64,000 bases of DNA from contig NC_056419.1 of NCBI RefSeq assembly GCF_905147365.1, positions 9,369,501 to 9,433,500 of the forward strand, given 5' to 3'. Origin of the DNA: Aricia agestis (lineage: Eukaryota; Arthropoda; Insecta; Lepidoptera; Lycaenidae). The notes under the pieces are model-generated. The model was not told the origin of the DNA. It made no database searches and saw only the letters and a program-made list of their open reading frames with translations. Positions 39,801 to 46,434 of the stretch are shown here, piece by piece (position 1 is the first letter of the stretch; each line of letters starts with the position of its first letter). The position numbers and the translations under genes were made by a program.

Positions 39801-40991
39801 CTAGATTTACTCCTCGTGTCTAATTCTCGTGGGCTCTCAGGTCTGCTAGTGTAAGCATGGCTTAACATTACTTTGTAGTTTAATGCGAGAGTGTAATCGG
39901 TGGAATCATGGAATTAACCAACTTAGATTGCCGTTAGGCGTTAAACGTATTAAGTCCTGTAACAGGACCTTTACGCCAACAGCATAAGGGTCATTTTCAG
40001 GACTGAGAAGTTAAATAAATGTAAGTTTCATACCCTGACTTGCCCTGGGGAAATCAGACAAGAATTACAGTATGTATTTACTGTAGTCTGTAAGTTTAAT
40101 ATAATAACTACACATTAATATATATTAAGAACTATAATTTCTGACTAGAAACCTCTCAAACGAGTAATCATATTATGGTTCTTGTTAGTTGTTAATATTA
40201 GAGTACTCATTACATAATATTAAGTGATGAATTTTGTTCTCTAAAATTAAGGTTGTAACTTGTAGGGTTTAAAGAGATTCAGGTCAAGCAAAATGATAAA
40301 CTAAAAATTTGTTTCCTAGAAAGCGTAGACGTCATATAGCGGCCGTAGCGAAGCGGTGCACGATGTCTTGTAAAAACGGTGACAAATACCGCTTTGGGAA
40401 TCGTGTCATTCTTTTATATAATATAAATTTTACATAGGCTGTTCACAAATCAAAGAAACTGCATTATTTTTTATCAGTTCTTAAGTGTCTGTAAAAATGC
40501 CAGGAGCTCATTTCGATCTTGCTTTTAATTATGAACATGGACACGAGCGTAATTTTGTGAGTATGTAGTTAGAATTTCGGTGACCAGAAAAATATGAAAA
40601 GTAATTATTTTTTATACTAATGAGTTGGTTACAAAATTACGCTCGTGTGGCTCGAGAGCTTCGTCCATTATGGTGGATTTACACGGGTCGATTTTAGCCG
40701 TGCGGCGTAAATCGTGCATAGTTGCCCGTGTAAGCCCCGCATTAGACCCACGAATTCCATTTGAATCAAACCCACGCATACTTGCCGTGAACTTACCTCC
40801 TTGCGGGAAGAACTGCGAGTATATGATCTTGAAGGTCTCCTCTTTCACGACCCCAGTGGGGCACTCGGCCTTGAACCCCCGGTACAGCCTCTTGAGTTCC
40901 GGCTCGCTGAACCGCGTGGCCTTGCGCAGCGCCGCGATGGAGTCGGGCCGGTATCGTGGTAGCTGCTCACCCAACTCCTCGAGTTCGGAGT
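18897..40991 (-). CDS. KCNIP: Kv channel-interacting protein (KChIP / neuronal calcium sensor family), 5' end not found
   Basis: Minus-strand exons: 40991-40797, 21610-21537, 20787-20575 and 19007-18897, joined in phases 1, 0, 0 with GT/AG sites, encoding the last ~197 aa. The first exon gives SELEELGEQLPRYRP...FKIIYSQFFPQG, the KChIP core and degenerate EF1. The next gives AQYAHYVFNTLDQDRSGLLS (EF2). The third gives EEFVTGLSILSRGT and DINGDGYITKEE (EF3). The last gives DLNRDGVLTLEEF (EF4) and ends MGVFDSNF. The family binds the cytoplasmic N-terminus of Kv4 (Shal) channels and confers Ca2+ sensitivity. In Drosophila I believe the counterpart is CG5890. The first listed exon begins with the last two bases of a split codon, so at least one N-terminal exon lies to its right; I could not place it. 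Intron 1 is about 19 kb and contains the SUMO gene. Confidence 0.9.
19128..19650. mobile_element. TIR element with CCACAAATTACGTGA termini, copy 1 (with nested hairpin MITE)
   Basis: GTCTCCACAAATTACGTGA at the left mirrors TCACGTAATTTGTGGACGC at the right. TTA lies on both sides (19125-19127, 19651-19653). A second member is at 36329-36840. Both share TTCTTACGTAAAYGCGTTGG and GTGATTTGCCGAGAC-like words. A mariner-type hairpin (19434-19566) has inserted into it. Lies in the last KChIP intron. Confidence 0.8.
19434..19566. mobile_element. mariner-type hairpin MITE, copy 2 (nested)
   Basis: Arms begin CAGTCTGTCAAGAAAGTGAA and the inner arm is AGTGTCATCCCTTT as in 13681-13797. TA lies at 19432-19433 and 19567-19568. 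Inserted into the element at 19128-19650; the paralogue at 36329 lacks it. Confidence 0.85.
20282..20538. mobile_element. mariner-type MITE CAAGGTGTAACAAAA, copy 1
   Basis: The termini CAAGGTGTAACAAAA and its diverged complement are flanked by TA. Subterminal words AGTGATAATACTTTAGG and TTTCACTGTGA / TCACAGTCAAAGTAGCAGCG are inverted. The copies at 58152-58415 and 59778-60022 share the same layout. It ends only about 37 bp from the KChIP exon at 20575. Confidence 0.78.
20975..21162. mobile_element. hAT-like fragment (CAGGGGTTCCCAAACTT type)
   Basis: It starts CAGGGGTTCCCAAACTT and ends CACTTTGGGAAAACTG. The body has CCGCCCACTTTGAGAGC and CAAGGGGGCGTTATCGCCCA. The element at 52769-53015 is a second member with a clear TSD; here no convincing 8-bp duplication is seen. 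Confidence 0.6.
21816..22145. mobile_element. 330-bp TTA-flanked MITE
   Basis: AGCTGCGCGTGCACTGGATC at the left mirrors GATCCAGTGGACGCGCAGCT at the right. TTA lies on both sides (21813-21815, 22146-22148), Harbinger-like. An internal near-copy of the terminus (GCGTGCACTGGATCGGCA) starts about 53 bp inside the left end. Confidence 0.78.
22371..22376 (-). terminator. Possible SUMO polyadenylation signal
   Basis: AATAAA on the minus strand, about 330 nt after the SUMO stop codon. It is the nearest canonical signal I found. Confidence 0.35.
22709..25554 (-). CDS. Sumo: SUMO (small ubiquitin-like modifier)
   Basis: Three minus-strand exons: 25554-25537 (MADEKK), 25412-25296 (starting GESEHINLKVLGQDN) and 22846-22709, all phase 0 with GT/AG sites, encoding 90 aa. 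The usual SUMO features are present: the beta-grasp core with VQFKIKKHTPLRKLMNAYCD and VVRFRFDGQPI, and the C-terminal QQQTGG followed by TLV. SUMO protease removes TLV to expose the Gly-Gly used for conjugation by E1 (Aos1/Uba2) and Ubc9. No psiKxE acceptor site is evident near the N-terminus. Intron 2 (about 2.4 kb) is filled with MITEs. The whole gene lies in KChIP intron 1 on the same strand. Start: ATG in context CAACATGGCC. Confidence 0.97.
22990..23215. mobile_element. Possible MITE in SUMO intron 2
   Basis: TTTTCCAATAAGAGCATTGT at the left and CTAATTGGAAAACTAGGAG at the right are inverted in part. GCATTATGC words lie near both ends. No certain TSD. Confidence 0.4.
23489..23765. mobile_element. 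MITE family ATAAAGTTAATATACCTAG, copy 1
   Basis: It begins ATAAAGTTAATACACCTAGC and ends CTAGGCATATTAACTTTAT, an inverted repeat of about 28 bp continuing into GGAATAGAG. The interior has GTGCTGCTGTCATGTATCAC and TTTTTACCACGCACTGTTAC. Other copies: 24490-24760, 59462-59776 and a right-half fragment at 34883-34930. Confidence 0.78.
24420..24861. mobile_element. Inverted-repeat element invaded by a MITE
   Basis: GTACTATCAGAGAAGTTGAT at the left (continuing TCCTAGGCAG) is mirrored at the right by ATCAATTTCCTTGATGGTAC. Relatives of its end sequence occur at 41957, 49760, 60768 and 61195. The MITE at 24490-24760 is inserted in its middle. Confidence 0.7.
24490..24760. mobile_element. MITE family ATAAAGTTAATATACCTAG, copy 2 (nested)
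   Basis: About 275 bp, same interior as 23489-23765. The ends ATATACCTAGCGGAATAGAG and TGTATATTAACTTTAT are slightly truncated at the left. It splits the element at 24420-24861. Confidence 0.75.
25555..25780 (-). promoter_or_regulatory. Probable SUMO promoter region
   Basis: Upstream of the SUMO ATG, including a CpG-bearing patch (GGCGCGCTTCTGCGCGGTAA at about 25743-25762) that stands out from AT-rich surroundings. The initiation site is not identifiable. Confidence 0.4.
26193..26751. mobile_element. TA-flanked inverted-repeat element, copy B
   Basis: The same termini as copy A at 5838-6606, in reverse orientation, with TA at 26191-26192 and 26752-26753. It carries a private direct duplication: a ~60-bp unit around TTACGAAAAAAATTAAAAAA and CGAAACTTATGTCAATAGA is present twice (about 26417-26532). 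It has the empty site for the MITE nested in copy A, and only one arm of that copy's fold-back. Confidence 0.75.
27133..27472. mobile_element. GGTTGCACCA Harbinger-like MITE, copy 2
   Basis: The right end GTTGGTGCAACCCACCC is followed by TTA. The left end begins near TTGCACCAGAGGCGTGG. The interior has TTAAAGTTAAAGTTATTG-type words and GGCGGGGGCGCTGCTGG, shared with the copy at 43106. The left TSD is degraded. Confidence 0.7.
28012..28310 (-). mobile_element. Helitron-like remnant with G tracts
   Basis: TTAGCTGTCCCGGCAAAAGT at the left resembles the reverse complement of a Helitron end (CTAG changed to TTAG). CAGACAGACAGAC lies at the other side. Two G homopolymers lie inside. Confidence 0.5.
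28099..28119. repeat. G homopolymer, ~21 nt
   Basis: A long uninterrupted G run; a second, shorter one is at 28190-28202. G-quadruplex potential and likely sequencing-length uncertainty. Confidence 0.9.
28360..28532 (-). mobile_element. Solo LTR of the TRIM family
   Basis: 173 bp, the reverse complement of the LTRs at 9436 and 9909 with few changes. ATCT lies at 28356-28359 and 28533-28536. ATCT is the complement of AGAT, the TSD of the full TRIM. A single LTR with intact TSD indicates LTR-LTR recombination. Confidence 0.92.
28722..30890. mobile_element. 2.17-kb inverted-repeat element with GATTATTCGG subterminal repeats
   Basis: ATATCGACGCCCCCACCGAA at the left is repeated inverted at the right end (TTCGGTGGGGGCGTCGATAT). 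Subterminally, CTATTGCATGATTATTCGGG (about 29000) is matched inverted by CCCGAATAATCATGCAATAG (about 30625). A fifth related word is at 30561. No transposase recognised. The interior includes the reverse-transcriptase scrap at 29132-29338. No target duplication seen. Confidence 0.65.
29132..29338 (-). pseudogene. Non-LTR reverse transcriptase fragment
   Basis: The minus-strand translation includes KYAFMPQRCTEDALYRLVNH and VVVSLDTEGAFDNA. These are RT motifs of R1/LOA/Jockey-group non-LTR elements: the 'Q..TEDAL' region and the catalytic-domain 'S.D.EGAFD' block. Only about 65 codons remain, with no YADD or endonuclease, so it is a dead fragment. Lies within the inverted-repeat element at 28722-30890. 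Confidence 0.8.
30970..31410 (+). mobile_element. Helitron with internal duplication, plus strand
   Basis: The 3' end GAGCGAAGCCGCGCGGGACATCTAG is followed by T. The body contains two tandem copies of a unit with TTAGATAGCCCATTTATCGA and TCACGCTAAGACTAATA. The same family is at 54120-54405. The 5' end is not sharp. Confidence 0.65.
31776..32204. mobile_element. 429-bp TTAA-flanked inverted-repeat element
   Basis: GGGGGCGACTAACCC at the left mirrors GGGGTTAGTCGCCCTC at the right. TTAA lies on both sides (31772-31775, 32205-32208). TTAA duplication suggests a piggyBac-like mobiliser, though the termini do not start CCC. Confidence 0.72.
32765..33673. mobile_element. 909-bp TTA-flanked inverted-repeat element
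   Basis: TAGTAGGGGAGGTAGTGCT at the left and AGCACGACCTCCCCTACTA at the right form the inverted repeat. TTA lies at 32762-32764 and 33674-33676. A fold-back lies at 32833-32875. No transposase. Confidence 0.75.
32833..32875. repeat. Perfect fold-back palindrome, 19-nt arms
   Basis: Arms start GTTAACATCCCACCACGCG; loop CCGCA. GC-rich, inside the 909-bp element. Confidence 0.92.
33677..34170. other. No gene seen
   Basis: AT-rich KChIP intron sequence. No bounded repeat that I can support. Confidence 0.5.
34195..34378 (+). pseudogene. GC-rich coding-like remnant of unknown origin
   Basis: Open for about 60 codons in one frame, ending TAA, with words GENGNHVEVQPDETGMVLG and LFQHRIKGLGVALFSLESQ. 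Markedly richer in G+C than its surroundings and preceded by an acceptor-like TTTAACAG. I do not recognise it; probably a transposon ORF scrap. Confidence 0.35.
34883..34930. mobile_element. Right-end fragment of the ATAAAGTTAATATACCTAG MITE
   Basis: GAGATTGTTGCTCTATTCC followed by TAGGTATATTAACTTTAT matches the right terminus at 59730-59776. The rest of the element is absent. Confidence 0.7.
34931..35653. other. No gene seen
   Basis: AT-rich intron sequence without recognised elements. Confidence 0.5.
35654..35700. repeat. Perfect fold-back palindrome, 22-nt arms
   Basis: Arms begin TCAAACAAATTTCAGACGAA; loop TTA. No TSD. Confidence 0.92.
35902..36048 (-). mobile_element. Short Helitron, minus strand, 147 bp
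   Basis: On the minus strand it starts TCTTATATATAAAAATGG and ends GTTCACCGGGACAGCTAG. Host A and T flank it. Far too short to code; deletion derivative. Confidence 0.72.
36136..36232. mobile_element. MITE with TGGCCCACTA termini, copy 1
   Basis: CCATGCTGGCCCACTAACAG and CATGGCCTGCAGTGGGCCA form inverted ends. ATGATGGCGGAC is inside. An inverted relative is at 39588-39711. Confidence 0.6.
36329..36840. mobile_element. TIR element with CCACAAATTACGTGA termini, copy 2
   Basis: It starts GGGGACGTCCATAAATTACG and ends TACGTAATTTGTATTGACAC, with TCA at 36326-36328 and 36841-36843. Copy 1 is at 19128-19650 with TTA, so the target site is TNA. Confidence 0.78.
37171..37667. mobile_element. TTA-flanked MITE carrying a SINE
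   Basis: TGGCCGGTTTACATGATTCC at the left mirrors GGAATAATGTAAATCGGCCA at the right. TTA lies at 37168-37170 and 37668-37670. Split by a SINE at 37287-37610. A fragment of the same family is at 48525-48572. Confidence 0.8.
37287..37610 (+). mobile_element. Lepidopteran poly(A) SINE
   Basis: It contains GTTTCGCCGAGTGAGTGAG, a CCCTTCCCTACCC tract, AAAGGCCAGCAACGCACCTG and CATCAGGTGACCCGTTGGCT, then a 10-A tail. This is a layout I know from very abundant butterfly and moth SINEs (Metulj-like, from memory). Short TSD ACCTGC on both sides. Confidence 0.82.
38772..39514. mobile_element. Lepidopteran ACCGGCCAAGTGCG / GGTTCCGTA repeat, copy 1
   Basis: It begins AAAAACCGGCCAAGTGCGTG and AGGGTTCCGTAGT, has a run of GACAGACGGACGGAC, and ends CTATAAGGGTTCC...CTACGGAACCCT. 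This is a well-known arrangement in Lepidoptera. No ORF. The fold-back at 39388-39434 interrupts it. Confidence 0.75.
39388..39434. repeat. Perfect fold-back palindrome, 22-nt arms
   Basis: Arms begin TGTCCGCGGTTTTGCTCAGA; loop CTA. In related repeats the sequence before the GACAGACGGAC run is normally single. Confidence 0.92.
39588..39711. mobile_element. MITE with TGGCCCACTA termini, copy 2 (inverted)
   Basis: TTGGCCCACGATGGCCTACT at the left and GACTAGTGGGTCAGCATGG at the right. GTCCGCCATCAT is inside. Inverted relative to 36136-36232. Confidence 0.6.
39712..40796. other. Start of KChIP intron 1, no element recognised
   Basis: Unique-looking AT-rich DNA between the last MITE and the KChIP exon. 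Confidence 0.45.
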
Positions 40992-41104
40992 CTGGAAAGA
41001 TAGAGGGAAACATGTTATTACCATCCATATTAATCCCTCGATCGTGAAAAAACCAGACACAATAGCTATTCTATTGTTATCGCGGCCGCTTGGGAGTTGA
41101 AGCA

Positions 41105-41694
41105 TCCATACTAATATTATAAATGTGAAAGTGTGTCTGTCTGTCTGTCCGTTACAGCGTTGCCAGACGTCCCGATTTTGGCGGGACGTCCCGATTTTTT
41201 CATCAAAATTAAATGTCCCGCGCGGGACAGGTTCAGTCCCGCTTTTCGGGGAAAGCCCGAACGTACGTGCAGCGTGCTGAGAAAAAAAGTTGCGTAATGA
41301 AGATGAGTGTGGGATGTAAAGGCATGAGGTGGATTTTCTTTGGCTACTTTAGCTCTCTATTGTCACGTAAATGTTATTTTAACGCAAATAAAAAGATAAA
41401 CATTAAAAAAACTTTTGATTTTATACCTTTTTTTACTTTATCCCGCTTTTGACTGAAGAATCACGCTTTTTCACTCAAAAAGTTCTAAAGTCCCGACTTG
41501 GCACAAAAAAAATCTGGCAACGCTGGTCTGTTACCTCTTCACGCTCAAACCGCTAGACCGAATTTGCTGAAATTTGGCATGGAGATAGTTTGAGTTCCGG
41601 GAAAGGGCATAGGACACTTTTTATCCCGGAAAATGTACGGTTCCCACGCGATAAACGCGCGTTTTGGCGCAACGGACTTGCGGGCGTCATCTAG
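41105..41694 (+). mobile_element. Helitron, plus strand, split by a hAT MITE
   Basis: It begins TCCATACTAATATTATAAAT and ends CGGGCGTCATCTAG. A precedes it and T follows it. The body has ATTTGGCATGGAGATAGTTT and TTTTGGCGCAACGGACTTG. The hAT element at 41155-41525 lies inside. Confidence 0.8.
41155..41525. mobile_element. hAT-type MITE, 371 bp
   Basis: CAGCGTTGCCAGACGTCCCG at the left and AATCTGGCAACGCTG at the right. 8-bp TSD GTCCGTTA (41147-41154) / GTCTGTTA (41526-41533), one difference. The interior has repeated GTCCCG words. Confidence 0.85.
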
Positions 41695-41891
41695 TATATT
41701 ATATAAATGCGAAAGTGTGTCTGTCGGTCTGTTAGCTCTTACGCCCAAACTGCTGAACCAATTCTGCTGAAATTTGGCATGGAGATAGTTTGAGTTCCGG
41801 TAAAGGGCATAGGACACTTTTTATCCCGGAAAATGTACGGTTCCCGCGCAATAAACGATTTTAGCGCAACTAAGTTGCGGGAGTCATCTCG
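41695..41891 (+). mobile_element. Second Helitron, head-to-tail with the first
   Basis: It starts directly after the CTAG of the previous copy (TATATTATATAAATGCGAAA). It repeats the same body and ends GGGAGTCATCTCG, with CTAG degraded to CTCG. Confidence 0.7.
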
Positions 41892-42059
41892 TATAACATA
41901 ATAATAATAGCCACCTAGCTGTTGTCGGATTCAGTGACTTGGTCATGTTTAATTGTACTATCAGAGAAGTTGATTTATAGGCAGATGGCGGGCCAAAGTG
42001 ATTTGGACAGACAGATCACGCGTCTAAACATGTCATAAGCATAAAGCTAGAAACAAATT

Positions 42060-42198
42060 ATAAGTCGCGGCTAATGGACGCGGCTTAACAATGTGCGCGG
42101 TTCATCTGTGGACGTCCGCGGATGCAAAAATATCCGGCCAGTCAGATTCTGTTCGGAGTTCGGACGTCCAATTGCTCAAGGTTACGTCCGCGACTTAT
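42060..42198. mobile_element. 139-bp MITE with ATAAGTCGCGG termini
   Basis: ATAAGTCGCGGCTAATGGACG and GGTTACGTCCGCGACTTAT are inverted. GTGGACGTCCGCGGATGC is central. No clear TSD. Confidence 0.55.
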
Positions 42199-43105
42199 GT
42201 CAGACAATGCACAGTTTAGTGTATTTTGTATTAATCAGATAGCAACAAGCCGCATCTGATGAAAACGTTCGATAATTTGTTTCCAGCTTAAGTCTTAACC
42301 CATCCATATGACGTAGGTACGCTATTTCTTCGATGGTGTAGCCGTAGAGTCTTTCGTGTCGATTGTCGTGTGAAACAGCTGTGATGTTTCAAACACCAAA
42401 AACCTTACGGATACATAGCTCCAGTGCTGCAGTGACAAATGAAATATCAAAAGCTTTCTGGTATAGAAAAAAGTAGCGGCCAAAATAATGGAGCGACTTC
42501 GGAGTTGTTTGGGACCATTTACACTTGAGTTGATGTGGCGTTACTTTTTGTTGTATGAGATTTTTAGTTTATATGGTAGACTCTGAGGTGTCTTTGGCTA
42601 ACTGTGAAACAGAACTACTGTTTACTTTAAGACTCTTTTACTGTATTCTTACACACCATGTAATTATAGTTAAGAATTCTTCAATAATATTTAACTCTTA
42701 TCTGTATATCATAAATAAACGAATCCTCGTGAGTAATACAAACAATATTACGTTCTAGTAAAACATATGATATTACACGAGTTGTTAAGAAGTTTCTCCA
42801 CGATTGGCTTATTTCGAATTTAAGTGCCACGGGCTAAGACAACTTTGGCAAAGTGTAAACTAATAATAAACAAACTTTCATCGCTACTTTGCTCTCAGAG
42901 ATGTTGCTTTAAACTGAAGATAATTTTCTTCTGGATCATTAGAAAATATTAAGTAACGTTAAATAAACACAGGAAAACTTTAAACGGTTTCCGATAGTTG
43001 AGGAAATGTTTTATACTTGAGTAATCACTCCTTCATATTATATCTGTGATTTTGCTTTGTTTATTTTGAAACAAGTACGTAAGTATAGGACGTGTAGAAC
43101 TTTAA
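42199..43105. other. No gene seen
   Basis: AT-rich DNA. The missing KChIP 5' exon may lie here or further right; I could not identify it. Confidence 0.45.
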
Positions 43106-43729
43106 GGGTGGATTGCACCAACTTACTATAACTGTAACTTTAACTTTAACTACAATGCAAAATGTCAAATCTTTGGTTAAAGTTAAAAATGGACGCCATC
43201 AAGATGCCATATTCAACCATAAATATAGAGCTCGACAAGGCTTTAAATGCACGTGGCGAAAAAAGTAACTAACGCTGTCATCATACAAAAACGCCGTTTT
43301 TGACAGTTCTCCTTTACCAGCAGCGCCCCCGCCCACGTTCTTATAAAGCTTTGTCGGACCAGCAACGTCTTCTGTCAAATTCTGTGGTCAAAGTTAAGGT
43401 TAAAGTTAAATTAGCCTTAACTATAACCATAACTTTGACCATAACTTTAACTTTTTATGTCTCAGTATTCAATTAATATACTTTTAGCACTATACCCGAT
43501 TTCAGCATTCTAATCCTCTCGCTCAAAGGTTGCCTGGAAGAGATTGCTGCTAAGTAATAAGGCCGCCTTTGTGTGCTTTCTGCATTTATTAATATTATTT
43601 CTATTTAATCTTTGTATTTTATGTAATTGATTGTGCACAATAAAGTATATTTTCATTTCATTTCATTTCATTTCATTTTCATTTCATTTCATTTCATAAC
43701 TTTAACCACGCCTCTGGTGCAACCCAACC
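43106..43729. mobile_element. GGTTGCACCA Harbinger-like MITE, copy 3, invaded by a retroposon
   Basis: GGGTGGATTGCACCAACTTA at the left and TCTGGTGCAACCCAACC at the right. TAA lies on both sides (43103-43105, 43730-43732). Split by a 5'-truncated non-LTR copy at 43452-43694. Confidence 0.85.
43452..43694 (+). mobile_element. 5'-truncated non-LTR retrotransposon 3' end with (ATTTC)n tail
   Basis: It contains CTCGCTCAAAGGTTGCCTGG, AATAAGGCCGCCTTTGTGTG and GTGCACAATAAAGTATATTT, then ATTTC repeats. This 3' UTR type is common in lepidopteran non-LTR elements. A 12-bp duplication CATAACTTTAAC lies at 43440-43451 and 43695-43706. Confidence 0.85.
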
Positions 43730-43732
43730 TAA

Positions 43733-45633
43733 GTGTACTCTGAAAAATGAAGAAGGAAGTCCGGAAAAGGAGCGAGTGTGCGTATAAAGAAGTCACAGAA
43801 AAACACACTCTTGCATTTATGATATATGTACGGAATGAAAGCGTGACTACCCAATGTAAATGAAATACCTTTCCTTTATCATTTCAAGAAATAGTGAAAG
43901 AGGTTTGTCAGATAAAATCGATTGAATGTGCGCTTTTATAATTCCGGACTTCACGTGATCGAGGACCCCGACTTTCACAACAAAACGTTGGGTACGTTAA
44001 ATGCCCTTTTGATTTTTAACCGACTTCCAAACAACGAGGAGGTTATATATTCGGCTGTGGATATTTTTTTACGCACCGCGGACGTTTTGTGCGGTTCAGA
44101 AGAGTGTAGACGTCGTGATGTTTCTAACGTGCACGTTAAAAAGTTATCGTCGACGGAAATTTAAAAGCGTCTTCATTATATTATTATCATTTATCTCCAA
44201 ACATTTTACTTCCCTATGTTATCGTTTTATCGCGGACGTCCATGAGTATCGTGGACGTGCCGCCACGTCCAAAATTATAAAAGCGCACAATACCTACATG
44301 TGGAAACGTAATTATTTTTCATGTGGTCTCAGGATAATATAACATGATCCATAATATAATTTGAAGTAACGTAATAAGATCGCATACGAAAATAGTCTCC
44401 TGGGATAAGGGTCGCCAATCGTGCGGATAATGCTGGACATACCCGTTTTCCGGGTTTTAGACACTGAGCTATTTTTCGGGAAACATTGGATAGCGATAGA
44501 ATAGTTTGAAACCTTTTATGACATGGGATGATTATGAAGAAAATGTTTATAAGGTGTTACTTAATATACTTTCTTTGGATAATATGATAAAAAAATTTAT
44601 TTCATTTCACCACTTTAGCAAAGGTACTTGTACTATTATTTTTTCTGTGGCAAAGGTCAAGGGATAGGTACAAACACTTCGACGCTACTGAAAAATTTCA
44701 TAAATTAATCCTTGTATTGTACCTATTCAGTATATCTAGTGTAATGGCGGCCTAAGAGTATCGTGTCTAGAAGACGGTATTTGCTATAAAAAAAATTAAC
44801 TTTTACGCTTTTTTAACATTTTGGCATGCTGTGTCTGACCACTCCGACTATCATCTCCATCAGCTGATTGTCCCGGAAGTATCCTAGTCTGTCCGGCTTT
44901 TTGCGTTTACCCTGGTCACCCTACCCGAGAGCGACGCTAACTATAATTAAGTGCGACCTGCGCTACTCAGATAAGACGCAATCCATTTTGATTAAACAAA
45001 AAGCCTTTATATGTAGTTTTCATACCTTAAACCCCTTACAAAGTGAAACTTACGACGAATAGTAAGTTCCATAGACCTAATAACAGACATGGCAAATCTA
45101 ACTGTCTGGCCGACTTTTACGTTGTTTTGTACTTTAACTTTTCTGAGAAATCTCAGAAAAAATATTTCATTTGAATTTATAACCAAGGAAGATAGGAAAT
45201 ATTTAGCTTCTTTGACTTTGGAATTCGAATTCCGGCCTCAGCGCTAATGGAGCAAAGAGGTCGCCAAAATAAATAACATGCACAAATAGGTACAATTCTA
45301 TTGCAAACGGGTTTATTTATTCCAGATTTATTCCTTTCTACTCTACGAATAATAAAAGTTTCTACTACATTTATCAATTGAAAGAACATTATCCGTAGCT
45401 CGTAGGAGTAGGTCTGCATCTGACGTGTTGACAATGTTTTTCTATTATTAATAAGGAAAGGTCCTTTACACATATTTTATCCTATAGGGGAATAGAAAGA
45501 AATAGCTATACGCCAGATGCTGACGATTTATTTATTTAACAGTTAATTGAACATATTGTGTTTGTATAAAGGATACAAAAATATACAGAAAGAAAGAGGA
45601 CACAACAGATAGGTACTGAATGAATTTTCTTTA
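43733..45633. other. No gene seen
   Basis: Contains a 'CCGACTTCCAAACAACGAGG' word (44032) known from lepidopteran repeats (compare 48400 and 54885). No gene or bounded element. Confidence 0.45.
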
Positions 45634-45834
45634 TGGTGGGTTGCAATAGAGGCGTAGTTATAGTTAAGTTTAACCTTAACTATAACTACGCCTCTGTTGC
45701 TTGTTGATAACCTTAAGGTTATCGTCAAATATGGCGTCCATTATGGACTTTTACTAGGCATTTGACATTTCATTCGACATTTTGTTATGGTTAAAGTTAA
45801 AGTTATAGTTAAAGTAAGTTGGTGCAACCCACCC
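45634..45834. mobile_element. GGTTGCACCA Harbinger-like MITE, copy 4
   Basis: TTA flanks (45631-45633, 45835-45837). TGGTGGGTTGCA at the left and GTTGGTGCAACCCACCC at the right. It contains a fold-back (45649-45694) that the sister copy at 48605 lacks. Confidence 0.8.
45649..45694. repeat. Fold-back inverted duplication within MITE copy 4
   Basis: 20-nt perfect arms GAGGCGTAGTTATAGTTAAG with a 6-nt loop. MITE copy 5 has only the first arm here. Confidence 0.88.
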
Positions 45835-46343
45835 TTAGACATTTTTTGAGTGATACCAACGCGTAATCACTCCAATGTACAAAAATTTTACGCAGCAAAA
45901 ACTATCCTTGTCCTTTTCCGACCCGCAAAGTAACTCAATACTCATACTCATCTGAATCTGTTTGAATGTAAGCATGAAGAGGATAAAAATATTAGTAAAG
46001 ATATTATCAATTAAAATCAGCCTTAAGGGCCTGTATTCCCAGAAACGGACGATTTTCAAGATTTAAATGTCACAGTAGACACAAAAATATAGTAATTTAA
46101 ATTCTAAAAAAAATATATGTGTTAGTTAAGGACACAGTGGAATTTATCTTCCATTACACAATATCATGAACTTCACTCGATAGAAAAAAATTCCAAAGTT
46201 ACCTCTTCTTTTAACGAAATTTCCATACTATGTCCAAATTATTTGGAATTTTCAGATAATTTTTGCACTTAATTAAAGACAAAGAATATATCTAGCGCGA
46301 TTCGTTTTTGTGACTTAATTTAATTGATGTATAAAAAAACGAC

Positions 46344-46434
46344 GATCAAAAAACTATAAAATAGCAGCGCAAAGGTTCGGCTGGTACGCTTTCAGTTACA
46401 CACTTTGCGCCTGCTATTTTATAGTTTTTTGATC
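46344..46434. repeat. Inverted repeat, 24-nt arms
   Basis: GATCAAAAAACTATAAAATA (continuing GCAG) and its perfect complement, separated by about 43 nt containing smaller inverted words (GCGCAAAG / CTTTGCGC). Confidence 0.85.

Noticed and set aside
41003..41028. In-frame ATG upstream of the KChIP exon (MDGNNMFPSIF...)
   Set aside because: The exon has a clear acceptor (TTTCCAG) at 40998-40992 and the upstream residues do not resemble the family; kept as intron, although an alternative start cannot be excluded.
40625..41047. 140-codon plus-strand ORF opposite the KChIP exon
   Set aside because: Antisense shadow of the conserved EF-hand exon, which has proper splice sites and family match.
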